In this document: positions 56,788-64,000 of the stretch, piece by piece
Layout of the letters: the number at the start of each line of letters is the position of its first letter
How positions within the stretch are numbered: position 1 is the stretch's first letter
Assembly: GCA_004297335.1 (NCBI GenBank)
Contig: SCUD01000175.1
Coordinates: forward strand, 1-64,000
Source: Gammaproteobacteria bacterium
Lineage (GTDB): Bacteria; Pseudomonadota; Gammaproteobacteria; Steroidobacterales; Steroidobacteraceae
Direction of reading: 5' to 3'
DNA length: 64,000 nucleotides
The notes under the pieces: generated by a model
Database searches by the model: none
Seen by the model: the letters and a program-made list of their open reading frames with translations, nothing else
Told to the model about the DNA's origin: nothing
Position numbers and translations under genes: made by a program

Positions 56788-58716
56788 TCAGCGCTGGAGA
56801 TCGTAGCGCAGGCTGAGCCGGCCACGGCGACCGGCGGTCGTGAACCCGACGGCCTCCTGCCAGTGCCCGTCGAGCAGGTTGTCGATGGCCAGGCCGATGC
56901 TCAGTGCCTGGTTCGGCTGGAACGTGAGGGCGACGTCCACTCGTCCGTAGCCGCCGAGTGTCACCTCACCGGTCGGCACGGAGTGCCCCTGGGATTGGCC
57001 GGCGCCGGCCAGGCTGGTGACCAGGCGCCAGTCCGGATGAGGAGCCCAGTCGACCACCGCTCCGGCGCGCCAACGCGGCCGCCCGCGCAGCACTGCATCG
57101 CTGCCCCTGATATCGGTGGCCAGCAGGCTCAGGTTGCCACTGACCCGGAGCGTATCGCCCAGCGCGAACGTAGTGCTCAGCTCAGCGCCCTCGCTGACCA
57201 CCATGGAGCGGTTCACCAGCGCAAAGAGCCGGGGGTCGAAGTCGACCAGGTTCTCATACGCGCTGTGATAAAGACTCACGGCGAAGTTCAGCGACTCGGC
57301 CCGGAGCGGACTCCGGTAGCCGATATCGTAGCTGGTCGCCGATTCCGACAGTAACGCCGGGTTGCCGATCAAGGGATGAGCCAGCGCATAGAAACTGGGA
57401 GCCTTGAACCCCTGTCCCCAGTTGGCCCGTAGTTCACCCGCGGCGCGGGGCAGCGTGACCGCGACGCCGAGGCGCCCGCTGGTCTCGGCACTGATGATAT
57501 CGGGCGCATCCCGGCGCACGCTGCCGTGCAGCACGACCGGGCCGCTGCGGAAATGCACTTCAGTGAAGGCGCTGAAGGTGTCCCGGTCCTGGCTGAAGTG
57601 CGTCGGCACCGGGAATCCCAGGTCGAGGTAGCCAGTACTGGTGCCGCTCTCATCCTGCCACTCCGTCCCGAGAAGCAGCGACAGCGATGGGCTCAGGCTG
57701 GTTGCCAGTGACAAGGTGATCCCGCTCCGCCGTAGCGCGGAGTCCGTCACGGCGGGTGGCACGCCGGCGGAAGCGCCGGGCGCGATTCCGGGGGTCGCGT
57801 GCGATTCGAGGTGCTCGAAGTGACTGCCAGCAAGCCTTGCAGTCCAGCCGTTGCGGAAAGCATGGGTGAGGACCGCGTGCGCATGGGATTCCTCGACCGC
57901 GCGCTGGTCGACGTCGCGAATCAGTGCGAACCTCGGGCCACCACTTTCCTCGGGGAACGAATCGCTGCTGGCATGCTGATGACGCAGCACCAGTTCCAAG
58001 TCGGTCGGATCGGCCAGGGCAAGGTGCAGATGGCCGTTGACACCCCAGTCGCGGTAGCTGTCGCCGTCGATGGCGCCGCCGTCGGCGAGGGCATGCACTC
58101 CGATCAGGCTATCGGCGCGCCCGGATCGGCGGCCCAGCTCCACGGAGGTCGATCTCAGGCCGCGGTCACCGAGGCCAGCCGCGATCCGCAGGCCCGGCGT
58201 CCCGCCGGTGGTGATGATATTGATGACGCCCGCCAGGGCATCACTGCCGTACAGGGCTGACATCGGCGACCGGACGATTTCGATCCGACGGATGCTGGAG
58301 AGGTCGAGGCTGGAGAAATCGTACGATCCGCCATGGGCGTTGGTCGGATCATTGACTTTCACGCCGTCGATCAGGACGAGGGTGAAATTGGGTTCGCCGC
58401 CGCGGAGCAGGACGTTGCTGCCTCCGCCGCGCCCCCCCTGCTGGATCATGTTCACGCCGGCCACCTGGCTGAGCAGGGCAGCGAGGTCCGGCGCGAGCCG
58501 ATCGTGAATCTGCTCCTGGGTGATGATTTCGATGGAGGCGGTGAGTTCAGAGAGAGTCCGCTCGAGGCGGGAGGCGGTGACGATCGCCGTGTCGAGCTCA
58601 GGCTGCCCGTCATGACCGTACGAGAGCTGTGGGAGCAGGGCCGCCAGGGCCAGCGCGACTTGCGGAGTGGATCGCAGGATCGGCCGTCGCCGCAACCCGG
58701 GCGATTCAGGATTCAT
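56788..58716 (-). CDS. TonB-dependent outer-membrane receptor (BtuB/FepA-like)
   Basis: This receptor takes up large or scarce ligands across the outer membrane using the TonB-ExbBD system. The 642-residue protein has a signal-like N-terminus with a TonB-box-like start (TAIVTASRLERTLSELTASI). The plug domain has LAALLSQVAGVNMIQQGG, LLRGGEPNFTLVLIDGVKVN, SSIRRIEIVRSPMSALYGSD and ALAGVINIITTGGTPGL. A 22-strand barrel follows, ending in GRLSLRYDLQR with a C-terminal Arg rather than the usual aromatic residue. It overlaps the cytochrome gene by 11 bp and is the last gene of the operon. The ligand may be a product of the neighbouring enzymes. Confidence 0.93.
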   Translation of the reverse strand: MNPESPGLRRRPILRSTPQVALALAALLPQLSYGHDGQPELDTAIVTASRLERTLSELTASIEIITQEQIHDRLAPDLAALLSQVAGVNMIQQGGRGGGSNVLLRGGEPNFTLVLIDGVKVNDPTNAHGGSYDFSSLDLSSIRRIEIVRSPMSALYGSDALAGVINIITTGGTPGLRIAAGLGDRGLRSTSVELGRRSGRADSLIGVHALADGGAIDGDSYRDWGVNGHLHLALADPTDLELVLRHQHASSDSFPEESGGPRFALIRDVDQRAVEESHAHAVLTHAFRNGWTARLAGSHFEHLESHATPGIAPGASAGVPPAVTDSALRRSGITLSLATSLSPSLSLLLGTEWQDESGTSTGYLDLGFPVPTHFSQDRDTFSAFTEVHFRSGPVVLHGSVRRDAPDIISAETSGRLGVAVTLPRAAGELRANWGQGFKAPSFYALAHPLIGNPALLSESATSYDIGYRSPLRAESLNFAVSLYHSAYENLVDFDPRLFALVNRSMVVSEGAELSTTFALGDTLRVSGNLSLLATDIRGSDAVLRGRPRWRAGAVVDWAPHPDWRLVTSLAGAGQSQGHSVPTGEVTLGGYGRVDVALTFQPNQALSIGLAIDNLLDGHWQEAVGFTTAGRRGRLSLRYDLQR

Positions 58717-60460
58717 TGATCAGGAACATCACCGCAGGAACCGCCGTCGGATCCCGCCCGCGCATGATCGGCCTGGTGGTCCAGTCTGGTGGACTGGAGA
58801 AGAAGTAGTTGCCGAGGCCCAGGACGATGTCAGGCCGGCCATCGCCGTTGACATCACCGGCGGCAATGCTGGCCCACGGCGCCCAGTGGGGGACATCCAG
58901 CGACCGCGCCTCGAATTCCCAGTCGCCCTTGCCGGCCAGGTAGACGAAGGTCTCGGGCTCCACCATTCCCCAGTCGGGAAACAGGGCCACGGCAGCGATG
59001 TCCAGGTTGCCATCATTGTCGAAATCGCGCACCACCGCCCGGGTAGCCCCGTGCATCGGGTAGAAATGGCGCTCCACGAACCGCAGATCGCCCCGGTTCT
59101 CAAAGACGCGCAGGCCGTGATAGGGGCGCTGCACGACCAGTTCCACGTTGTTGCCGTTGGTGACCAGCAGATCCGGTCGTCCATCGTGGTTGAAATCCGC
59201 TACATCGATACTGATGCCGCCGAAAGAGGGGCTCCGCTCCATGATCACCTGCATGGTGAACCGTCGGTTCCCCTCGTTGATGAACAGGAGCACCTGATGC
59301 TGGGCCTGGGCGGTCAGCAGCATGATGTCGTGCTTGCCATCACCGTTGAAATCGGCGATCTCGAAATCGATCATGCCGGCGCGGTTGATCAGGACCGTTT
59401 CGTCGACGGTCTCTTCCGGTGGGTGTTGCGTAGTCCGGGCCGGCGTCTGCCAGAAGATGGAGACGCGCCCGCCGCCAAATTCCAGGATGCCGTCGCCCAT
59501 GCCGCTCACCACCAGGTCTTCGAGTCCATCAGCGTCGAGGTCGCTGGTCTGGTGATGCGTCAGCCGATGATAGCCGTTCAGCAGCATTCTCGGCTGCACC
59601 GCCCGGGTGTCGTCTCTGATCCAGTCGAGGACCTGGCCCCAGCCATACTCCATGTTGACCGGGAAGACACCGTGCGTGCCGATCCGCAGCCCGGATGGTC
59701 GTGCTTCAAGGCTGAGCGGCACGGTCATCACTGTAAGTTTGTCGAGCGGCCGGTTGCCTGCAAGGTCGAAGGCGTGGACTTCATCACTCGTTCCGGATGG
59801 AGCCTGGCCGGGCGCCAGGGTACGACGCGCCGGAGGGTTGCTGCCGCGGCCGACATAGAGCAATTTCCTGGCATCGTCGACGAGCAGCGAGGGGATGAAG
59901 CTGTTCGGCGGAATGCCGGTGGCCGGATAGAATGGCGTGAACGATTCCAGTACCGGGTTCCGGCCGCGCTGGATTGTCATCTCCGACCGGGTCGATGCGT
60001 TGGCGACGAAGTACTGCCGGACCTGCGCGTATTCCTCCGGTGTCATCAACGGCGTATCGCGCATGAAGGGCCGAAATACCAGCATGCGCCGCTGCTGGCC
60101 GGTGGCATCGGTCAGGGCGTAGAGAAAGATGTACGGGGCGTACGATTCCAGTTCAGTCACGCTGAGGTCCGGCAACGCGGCTGCGGTCAATCCGACGTAA
60201 TGGCCCATCCAATGCAGTGCAGTGGGCCAGTCCTCCCTGGGCAGGTCGCTGGGGTCGGGCGCCAGGTGGCAGCTCGTGCAATGGCGGGCCACCAGTTGCT
60301 GGGCAATCGCCGGCCCGGGCTGGTCCGACCGCCCGGCCTCCGGAGTGCCGGCACTTGCGTCGGACAGGCCGAGCAGGAACAGCAGGAGGCTGGTGCCCAC
60401 GCAGCGCGGGAGGTGAGGCCGCCGTCCCTGGCTACGCACCGCTGCGTGATCCCAGCACAT
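58706..60460 (-). CDS. Cytochrome c with FG-GAP/VCBS propeller repeats
   Basis: The 584-residue protein has a signal peptide followed by a cytochrome c motif CTSCH (61-65) with a nearby Met-rich region (LHWMGHYVGLTAA). About 400 residues of FG-GAP/VCBS repeats follow, with Asp-rich calcium loops: DLDADGLEDLVVSGMGDGIL, IADFNGDGKHDIMLLTAQAQ, VADFNHDGRPDLLVTNGNNV, VRDFDNDGNLDIAAVALFPD and AGDVNGDGRPDIVLGLGNYF. The protein is periplasmic or surface-exposed. It overlaps the deacetylase gene by 29 bp and the TonB gene by 11. It could carry electrons from the PQQ enzyme or bind a polymer. Confidence 0.85.
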   Translation of the reverse strand: MCWDHAAVRSQGRRPHLPRCVGTSLLLFLLGLSDASAGTPEAGRSDQPGPAIAQQLVARHCTSCHLAPDPSDLPREDWPTALHWMGHYVGLTAAALPDLSVTELESYAPYIFLYALTDATGQQRRMLVFRPFMRDTPLMTPEEYAQVRQYFVANASTRSEMTIQRGRNPVLESFTPFYPATGIPPNSFIPSLLVDDARKLLYVGRGSNPPARRTLAPGQAPSGTSDEVHAFDLAGNRPLDKLTVMTVPLSLEARPSGLRIGTHGVFPVNMEYGWGQVLDWIRDDTRAVQPRMLLNGYHRLTHHQTSDLDADGLEDLVVSGMGDGILEFGGGRVSIFWQTPARTTQHPPEETVDETVLINRAGMIDFEIADFNGDGKHDIMLLTAQAQHQVLLFINEGNRRFTMQVIMERSPSFGGISIDVADFNHDGRPDLLVTNGNNVELVVQRPYHGLRVFENRGDLRFVERHFYPMHGATRAVVRDFDNDGNLDIAAVALFPDWGMVEPETFVYLAGKGDWEFEARSLDVPHWAPWASIAAGDVNGDGRPDIVLGLGNYFFSSPPDWTTRPIMRGRDPTAVPAVMFLINES

Positions 60461-61307
60461 ATTGGCCCGTGGTCATGAATGCACCGGATCCGAACTCCCG
60501 GTACAGGCCGGTCAGGAAGGTCTTCAGCCCCGGGAACGACTTCAATCCCGAGATGAACGGGTGCGCCGAGAACAGGATCGGGAGATCCGGGTGGGTCTTC
60601 TCGTGGAGCACGAAGCGCCGCAGGAAGATGGCGTAGGCCTCATCGCCGCTCAGCTTGCCGAAGAGTCCGCCGGATTCCGGGTTGATCAGGCCGGTATCGA
60701 TGTTCTCCGTAGAGAACGGAATGTTGGGCAGACGGGTTGCCGCAGCCTCGTGGGGTCGCCGCGCCGAGCCATCCTGGCCGGAGAACCGGACGCCGGATTC
60801 CTCGAACGCTGCTGCAATCGCTGAGGCCGGCCCGCTCAGTGCTTCCTGCATCAGTGACACGTATCGAATCCCGTGCCGCTCGAACAGCCCGTCGCTCGCC
60901 GGGTTGATCCTCCCGCCCGGTGGGCAGAATCCGACTGGAATACGATCCAGCACGCCGGCAAAGGCCCTGGCGCTCAACTGCAGCAGGTGGTCTTCGGAGA
61001 CCGGGTCGAGTCCCGCCCACTCCTCGTGCTTCCATCCGTGCTGGGCGATCTCGTGACCCGCCCTGGCCCACCACTGGAGTTGCTCGGGATAGAGCTCGGC
61101 CGCATAGCCTTCCGCAAAGAAGGTGCACTGGATGCCGAGCGTGTCCAGAAGCTCGAGTATGCGCAGGTGCCCGGTGCTCACTGATTCGTCACCCAGGCGA
61201 TCCCAGTAGAGGTCATCCGTCGGCAGGTTCAACCCGGCCGGCGCGGTTCCGTGCGCGAATGGATTTCCGGCGACGCGGCCGAAATTGGCGCAGGTGAACA
61301 GGATCAT
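60432..61307 (-). CDS. Polysaccharide deacetylase-like protein
   Basis: NodB-fold enzymes remove acyl groups from sugars or open cyclic amides (the PuuE allantoinase branch). The 291-residue protein has HGWKHEEW, the metal His pair in AGHEIAQHGWKHEEWAGLDP, and the later PVGFCPPGGRINPASDGLFE. The first NodB motif (usually TFDDG, with the base Asp) is not visible; the start reads MILFTCANFGRVAGNP, so activity may be altered. The ATG at 61307 overlaps the nitrilase stop (ATGA). No signal peptide, so it is probably cytosolic. Confidence 0.75.
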   Translation of the reverse strand: MILFTCANFGRVAGNPFAHGTAPAGLNLPTDDLYWDRLGDESVSTGHLRILELLDTLGIQCTFFAEGYAAELYPEQLQWWARAGHEIAQHGWKHEEWAGLDPVSEDHLLQLSARAFAGVLDRIPVGFCPPGGRINPASDGLFERHGIRYVSLMQEALSGPASAIAAAFEESGVRFSGQDGSARRPHEAAATRLPNIPFSTENIDTGLINPESGGLFGKLSGDEAYAIFLRRFVLHEKTHPDLPILFSAHPFISGLKSFPGLKTFLTGLYREFGSGAFMTTGQYVLGSRSGA

Positions 61308-62440
61308 GACCGGTCCGGTCGCGAGTCGTCGTGTGGTCCGGCGAAGATGCCGGCCTCGAGCAGTTGACCGGCGGCCTGCAGATGCAGGCCAAGCCGCTCG
61401 GCAGCGGTATCGTAGGTCCGTGTCAGATATTGATTCCTGGGATAGTCCGGCCATTGCTCGTAGATCTGCTTCCAGAGCCCGGAGCGCATCTGGGCGAGCA
61501 TCAGGCCGGCCGGGGAAGCAGCGCGGAATTCCCGGAGTGCCTTGATGTTGATTTCGCCGGGAACAAAGCCCTCGTTCCCGTGCGCGGCCCTGGAGACGAT
61601 GCCGCCCCGGTAGTCCACGATCATCGAGTGACCACCGCCGAGCGAGTACGGGACATCGACGTCCGGATGCGTGAAATACGGCCCGAGATTGGCGGCCACG
61701 ACGTAGCAGACGTTGTCGGCAGCGCGTGCCCGGTTGATGAATTCCCAGTATCCATTCATCACCAGCGGCTCGGCCATGGACATCTTGACGATGACCTCGG
61801 CCCCCATGAGCGAAAATGCCCGGAAGGTCTCCGGGAAAACCGTCTCCGCGCAGATGGCGACTGCGAGCGTGCCAATCTCGGTCCTGGCAACCGGGTAGAA
61901 GGACTTCAGGTCGTTGCCGAAGCGTTCGGTCCACCGGTCCCAGACGTCATAGGGACTCGTGGAACCCTCGATGACACTGATGATGTTCTTGTGGTGCTTG
62001 AGGATGATCTCGCCGGCTGGCGAAATGATGAATCCCGTATTGAAGTAGCGGTCGGGCATGACTTCCGGCTCAACGACCTTCGCCTGGGCCACCAGGTAGA
62101 TGTTGTGCTCGATCGCCTTCCGCGCCAGGGTTGCCGTTTCCTCGCCCGGGATCGTGATCGCGACATCCCGGCAGTAGGCCGCCTGGTCCATGTTGGAATA
62201 CTCATCCCACATGCCCTGGATCGAGCCCTCCGACAGGGCGACCAGGCGTACCGGTCCGCCACCGTTCAGTGGACTCGTGTACATCGCCTCGTCGATGAGC
62301 CGGCATTGATTCCGCAGATTCCTGGCGACATCCGCCCGGTTCCTGCAGCCATAGATCCTGGGCTGCAGTGCGACGGCAATGTAGGAATCGCCGGCCAGTG
62401 CCGGGACGGTGGCGGTGGATTCAGCCCTGGAAGGGTGCAT
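61304..62440 (-). CDS. Carbon-nitrogen hydrolase (nitrilase family amidase)
   Basis: This enzyme family hydrolyses nitriles, amides or carbamoyl groups. The 378-residue protein has the Glu-Lys-Cys triad. Glu 71 is in VRLVALSEGSIQ, the Lys in GEIILKHHKNIIS and Cys 197 in TLAVAICAETVFPETFR. RARAADNVCYVVAANLG and HSMIVDYRGGIVSRA fit the amidase branch. CCGGAGG lies just upstream of the ATG. A promoter with TTGATC and TACAAT precedes it. It is the first gene of the four-gene minus-strand operon. The substrate is unknown. Confidence 0.87.
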   Translation of the reverse strand: MHPSRAESTATVPALAGDSYIAVALQPRIYGCRNRADVARNLRNQCRLIDEAMYTSPLNGGGPVRLVALSEGSIQGMWDEYSNMDQAAYCRDVAITIPGEETATLARKAIEHNIYLVAQAKVVEPEVMPDRYFNTGFIISPAGEIILKHHKNIISVIEGSTSPYDVWDRWTERFGNDLKSFYPVARTEIGTLAVAICAETVFPETFRAFSLMGAEVIVKMSMAEPLVMNGYWEFINRARAADNVCYVVAANLGPYFTHPDVDVPYSLGGGHSMIVDYRGGIVSRAAHGNEGFVPGEINIKALREFRAASPAGLMLAQMRSGLWKQIYEQWPDYPRNQYLTRTYDTAAERLGLHLQAAGQLLEAGIFAGPHDDSRPDRS

Positions 62441-62482
62441 GGCAACCTCCGGTTGCGAGCCTTTCTGGAGCGATCCTGGTCG

Positions 62483-62511
62483 ATTGTAGGTGTGCTTGTA
62501 AGAAAGATCAA
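62483..62511 (-). promoter_or_regulatory. Promoter of the nitrilase operon
   Basis: On the minus strand, TTGATC (62506-62511) and TACAAT (62483-62488) are exactly 17 bp apart, a good sigma-70 match. It lies 43 bp upstream of the nitrilase ATG. Just beyond is the short AT palindrome ATTAGTTAAT (62511-62520), a weak candidate operator. Confidence 0.65.
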
Positions 62512-62534
62512 TTAGTTAATGAGTAAAAAACACT

Positions 62535-62560
62535 ATAAAAAGCGTTTGACGGCGAACGCT
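62535..62560 (-). terminator. Rho-independent terminator of the MarR-type gene
   Basis: On the minus strand, directly after the TAG stop of the regulator, AGCGTT (62555-62560) and AACGCT (62541-62546) form a 6-bp stem followed by TTTTTATA. It separates the regulator from the nitrilase operon, which has its own promoter. Confidence 0.6.
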
Positions 62561-63130
62561 CTATTGCTTATCAACCAGTGCGGCATTTCGATGCACATCG
62601 GCATAGGTGATGGCGGTCCGGCTGGCCTGGTCATAGACGCCGGTGATCAGGTCCAGCATCTTCGTGATATGGACCAGTTCCTGGTCGACGTTGGCCAGCC
62701 GCTCATACATCGACAGCAGGACTTTCTCGCGAATCACGGCGCTGCGGTCCGTGACCTCGTGCCCGAGCTCCGAGATCCGGTAGGTCGTCTGCTTCTTGGA
62801 CGCGGATGCTGCCTTTTCGATCAGCCCGGCCTTCAGCAGCTTTTTCACGCTGTACTGAATATTGGAGTAGTCGTCCCGGTTCAACAGCCTGGCGATCTCC
62901 GAGATGCCCATCGGGCTCTCTTTCAGGCGAATGAGGAACAGCGCGGCCGTGTCCGGCCCGCTCAATTGGGCCGCCGACACACAGCCGATGCAGTCCGCCT
63001 GCCAGCGATTGAACGCGGAAAACAGTTGCCAGACCGCCAGTTCGAATTCGAGGATGTGGGCCTGCTTCCGGATGACCGGCCGGGGCTTCGCCCGGTCGTT
63101 CCGTTCGCCGCTTTTCTTCCGAGCAGACAT
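62561..63130 (-). CDS. MarR-type winged-helix transcriptional regulator
   Basis: This is likely the controller of the neighbouring island. The 189-residue protein has the MarR architecture. An N-terminal helix (FELAVWQLFSAFNRWQADCI) with GLN-poor basic lead comes first. The wing-helix core follows with AALFLIRLKESPMGISEIAR, LLNRDDYSNIQYSVKKLLKA and GLIEKAASASKKQTTYRISE. The dimer helix reads VTDRSAVIREKVLLSMYERL. The two Cys (DCIGC) could sense redox state. A perfect palindrome lies just before its start (63139-63153). Confidence 0.83.
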   Translation of the reverse strand: MSARKKSGERNDRAKPRPVIRKQAHILEFELAVWQLFSAFNRWQADCIGCVSAAQLSGPDTAALFLIRLKESPMGISEIARLLNRDDYSNIQYSVKKLLKAGLIEKAASASKKQTTYRISELGHEVTDRSAVIREKVLLSMYERLANVDQELVHITKMLDLITGVYDQASRTAITYADVHRNAALVDKQ

Positions 63131-63138
63131 GCGGTGCT

Positions 63139-63153
63139 CCAGTAAATTACTGG
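63139..63153. promoter_or_regulatory. Perfect 15-bp palindrome before the MarR-type gene
   Basis: CCAGTAA-A-TTACTGG lies 9 to 23 bases upstream of the regulator ATG at 63130, just downstream of a -10-like TATGCT on the minus strand. MarR proteins bind such palindromes to repress themselves. Its core recurs at 53466-53475 before the PQQ dehydrogenase gene. Confidence 0.65.
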
Positions 63154-63213
63154 AAGCATAATGGATGAATTGCTGAGTTGCGCGCCCGACCGGGGCGCCG
63201 GTCAGGCGCCGGG

Positions 63214-63579
63214 TCAATCCGCGGCCGGCTTCCGGGTCTTGATCCACTGCGACAGGCGCCGCAGGTCCTTCTTCTTCTTCCACTGCTTCTTGAGCAGCAT
63301 GCCGCTGTCGTAGGGATCGTAGCCCTTCTTCAGGCCCTGTGCGTTCTGCTGGATCCGGCGGACCGCACCCTCGGAGAACTCGTTGCTGAACGCAAGGTTC
63401 GGGTCGTCGAGCAGCTTGCTGAGGACGTCCTTGCCCTGGGCCCCCGAGAACGGTACCCAGATGGCGTTGCCGAGCTCGTCGAACTCGATCCGGCCGTGAC
63501 CGAGCTGCTGCTCCTGGGCGAAATGCGCCATCTCCCGGACATCCTCCGGAATGCGCTTGAATTTGCCTGTGTCTGCCAT
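63214..63579 (-). CDS. Conserved hypothetical protein
   Basis: The 121-residue soluble protein starts MADTGKFKRIPEDVREMAHF and includes GRIEFDELGNAIWVPFSGAQ, DVLSKLLDDPNLAFSNEFSE and a Lys-rich C-terminus (KKQWKKKKDLRRLSQWIK). It has no signal, membrane helix or recognised domain. The basic tail could bind nucleic acid. GGTGG lies before the ATG. It stands alone between the regulator and the helicase. I do not recognise a function. Confidence 0.65.
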   Translation of the reverse strand: MADTGKFKRIPEDVREMAHFAQEQQLGHGRIEFDELGNAIWVPFSGAQGKDVLSKLLDDPNLAFSNEFSEGAVRRIQQNAQGLKKGYDPYDSGMLLKKQWKKKKDLRRLSQWIKTRKPAAD

Positions 63580-63727
63580 GCCGCCACCTGCACAGCCGGT
63601 GATCCTGCGGCGGAAGGTACCCGCAGCCGGCGCTGCGGGCCGAGAGCCAGTTCACGGAATCGGCATATGTCCAATTGGCGCCGGCAGTGGACTGGATGCG
63701 CATACAGGTAGCTGCTAGCATCTTGGG

Positions 63728-64000
63728 ATGCTGCAGGCTGCCCTGACCGACGAGCTCAACGCTGCGCAGCGGCGGGCAGCCGAATTCGGCAGTTGCGGCA
63801 CGGACGGGTCTTTCACCGCGCCGGGCCTGCTGGTCATCGCCGGCGCCGGTACCGGCAAGACCAGCACGCTGGCGCACCGGGTCGCGCATCTCGTCGCTGC
63901 CGGCGTGGATCCGGCACGCATCCTGCTGCTGACCTTCACCCGGCGCGCGGCGGCCGAGATGACCCGCCGGGCGGAACGCATCGTCGGAGCGGCGCTCGCC
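63728..64000 (+). CDS. N-terminal part of a UvrD/Rep-type helicase
   Basis: The frame runs off the right edge after 91 codons. It has the superfamily 1 helicase start: [15 protein letters not shown] (Q-motif) and [20 protein letters not shown] (Walker A, motif I), then [20 protein letters not shown] (motif Ia). That is the standard UvrD/Rep/PcrA order. The start is the ATG at 63728, though only weak purine-rich sequence precedes it. Family certain, exact helicase not decided. Confidence 0.9.
   Translation, partial: MLQAALTDELNAAQRRAAEFGSCGTDGSFTAPGLLVIAGAGTGKTSTLAHRVAHLVAAGVDPARILLLTFTRRAAAEMTRRAERIVGAALA

Noticed and set aside
58667-60478. 603-codon plus-strand open frame
   Set aside because: Shadow of the cytochrome c/FG-GAP gene, whose heme motif and calcium repeats are clear on the minus strand.

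Overview
The window is GC-rich (roughly two-thirds G+C by eye), densely coded bacterial DNA. The gene content points to a gammaproteobacterium: TtcA with its CxxC pairs, a PhaE/PhaC class III polyhydroxyalkanoate (PHA) synthase with PhaR and a phasin, a TonB-dependent receptor, an HAE1-type RND pump, OmpA, and several acyl-CoA dehydrogenases. I saw no rRNA, tRNA or CRISPR array. Several gene starts are GTG or TTG with good ribosome binding sites.

Layout. (1) 1-10.3 kb is an accessory block. It holds a decayed Fic gene, BrnTA, a GFA/metallo-beta-lactamase pair, two HigBA modules, an orphan VapB with what looks like a decapitated VapC, HipBA, small stress-type enzymes and an AAA/DUF4143 ATPase. 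Four perfect or near-perfect inverted repeats sit at the toxin-antitoxin promoters, and three of these promoters imply leaderless or nearly leaderless mRNAs. (2) 10.3-14.5 kb: E1 alpha and beta of a 2-oxoacid dehydrogenase, an AhpD/CMD-like protein, and a second DUF4143 ATPase behind a 27-bp palindrome. (3) 14.5-20.4 kb: a minus-strand operon for a sodium-pumping glutaconyl-CoA decarboxylase (biotin carrier, small membrane subunit, beta subunit, carboxyltransferase). An acyl-CoA dehydrogenase resembling the non-decarboxylating glutaryl-CoA dehydrogenase lies inside it and an ATP-grasp-like gene follows. Together these would turn glutaryl-CoA into crotonyl-CoA and conserve energy as a Na+ gradient.

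(4) 20.5-31.2 kb: two Hsp20 genes behind a sigma-32-like promoter, an M20 peptidase, a lipoprotein, and a minus-strand run (bactofilin, zinc ribbon, nucleotide cyclase with a half VOC domain, HMG-CoA-lyase-like enzyme). Then come an S41 protease with a coupled zinc ribbon, OmpA with a hairpin terminator, a DUF192 protein, and a PadR/membrane sensor pair. (5) 31.3-37 kb: a GH57 glycosidase, a LEA-type lipoprotein and the PHA locus (phaR, phasin, phaE, phaC, phaJ) with TGCA-centred palindromes. (6) 37-47.1 kb: an RND efflux pair, an M32 carboxypeptidase with altered metal ligands, ttcA, and a coupled operon of a phosphatase/ADP-ribosylglycohydrolase fusion, a zinc peptidase and an ATP-grasp ligase. 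(7) 47.1-53.4 kb: two acyl-CoA dehydrogenases, an S9 peptidase, a FIST-domain sensor and a GST.

(8) 53.5-63.2 kb looks like one catabolic or uptake island. A cytochrome c-PQQ dehydrogenase resembling polyvinyl-alcohol dehydrogenase and a SnoaL/beta-propeller fusion are on the plus strand. They face a coupled minus-strand operon (nitrilase-type amidase, polysaccharide deacetylase-like protein, cytochrome c/FG-GAP protein, TonB receptor) and a MarR-type regulator. The regulator's 15-bp palindrome shares a 10-bp core with the dehydrogenase promoter. The window ends in the start of a UvrD-type helicase.
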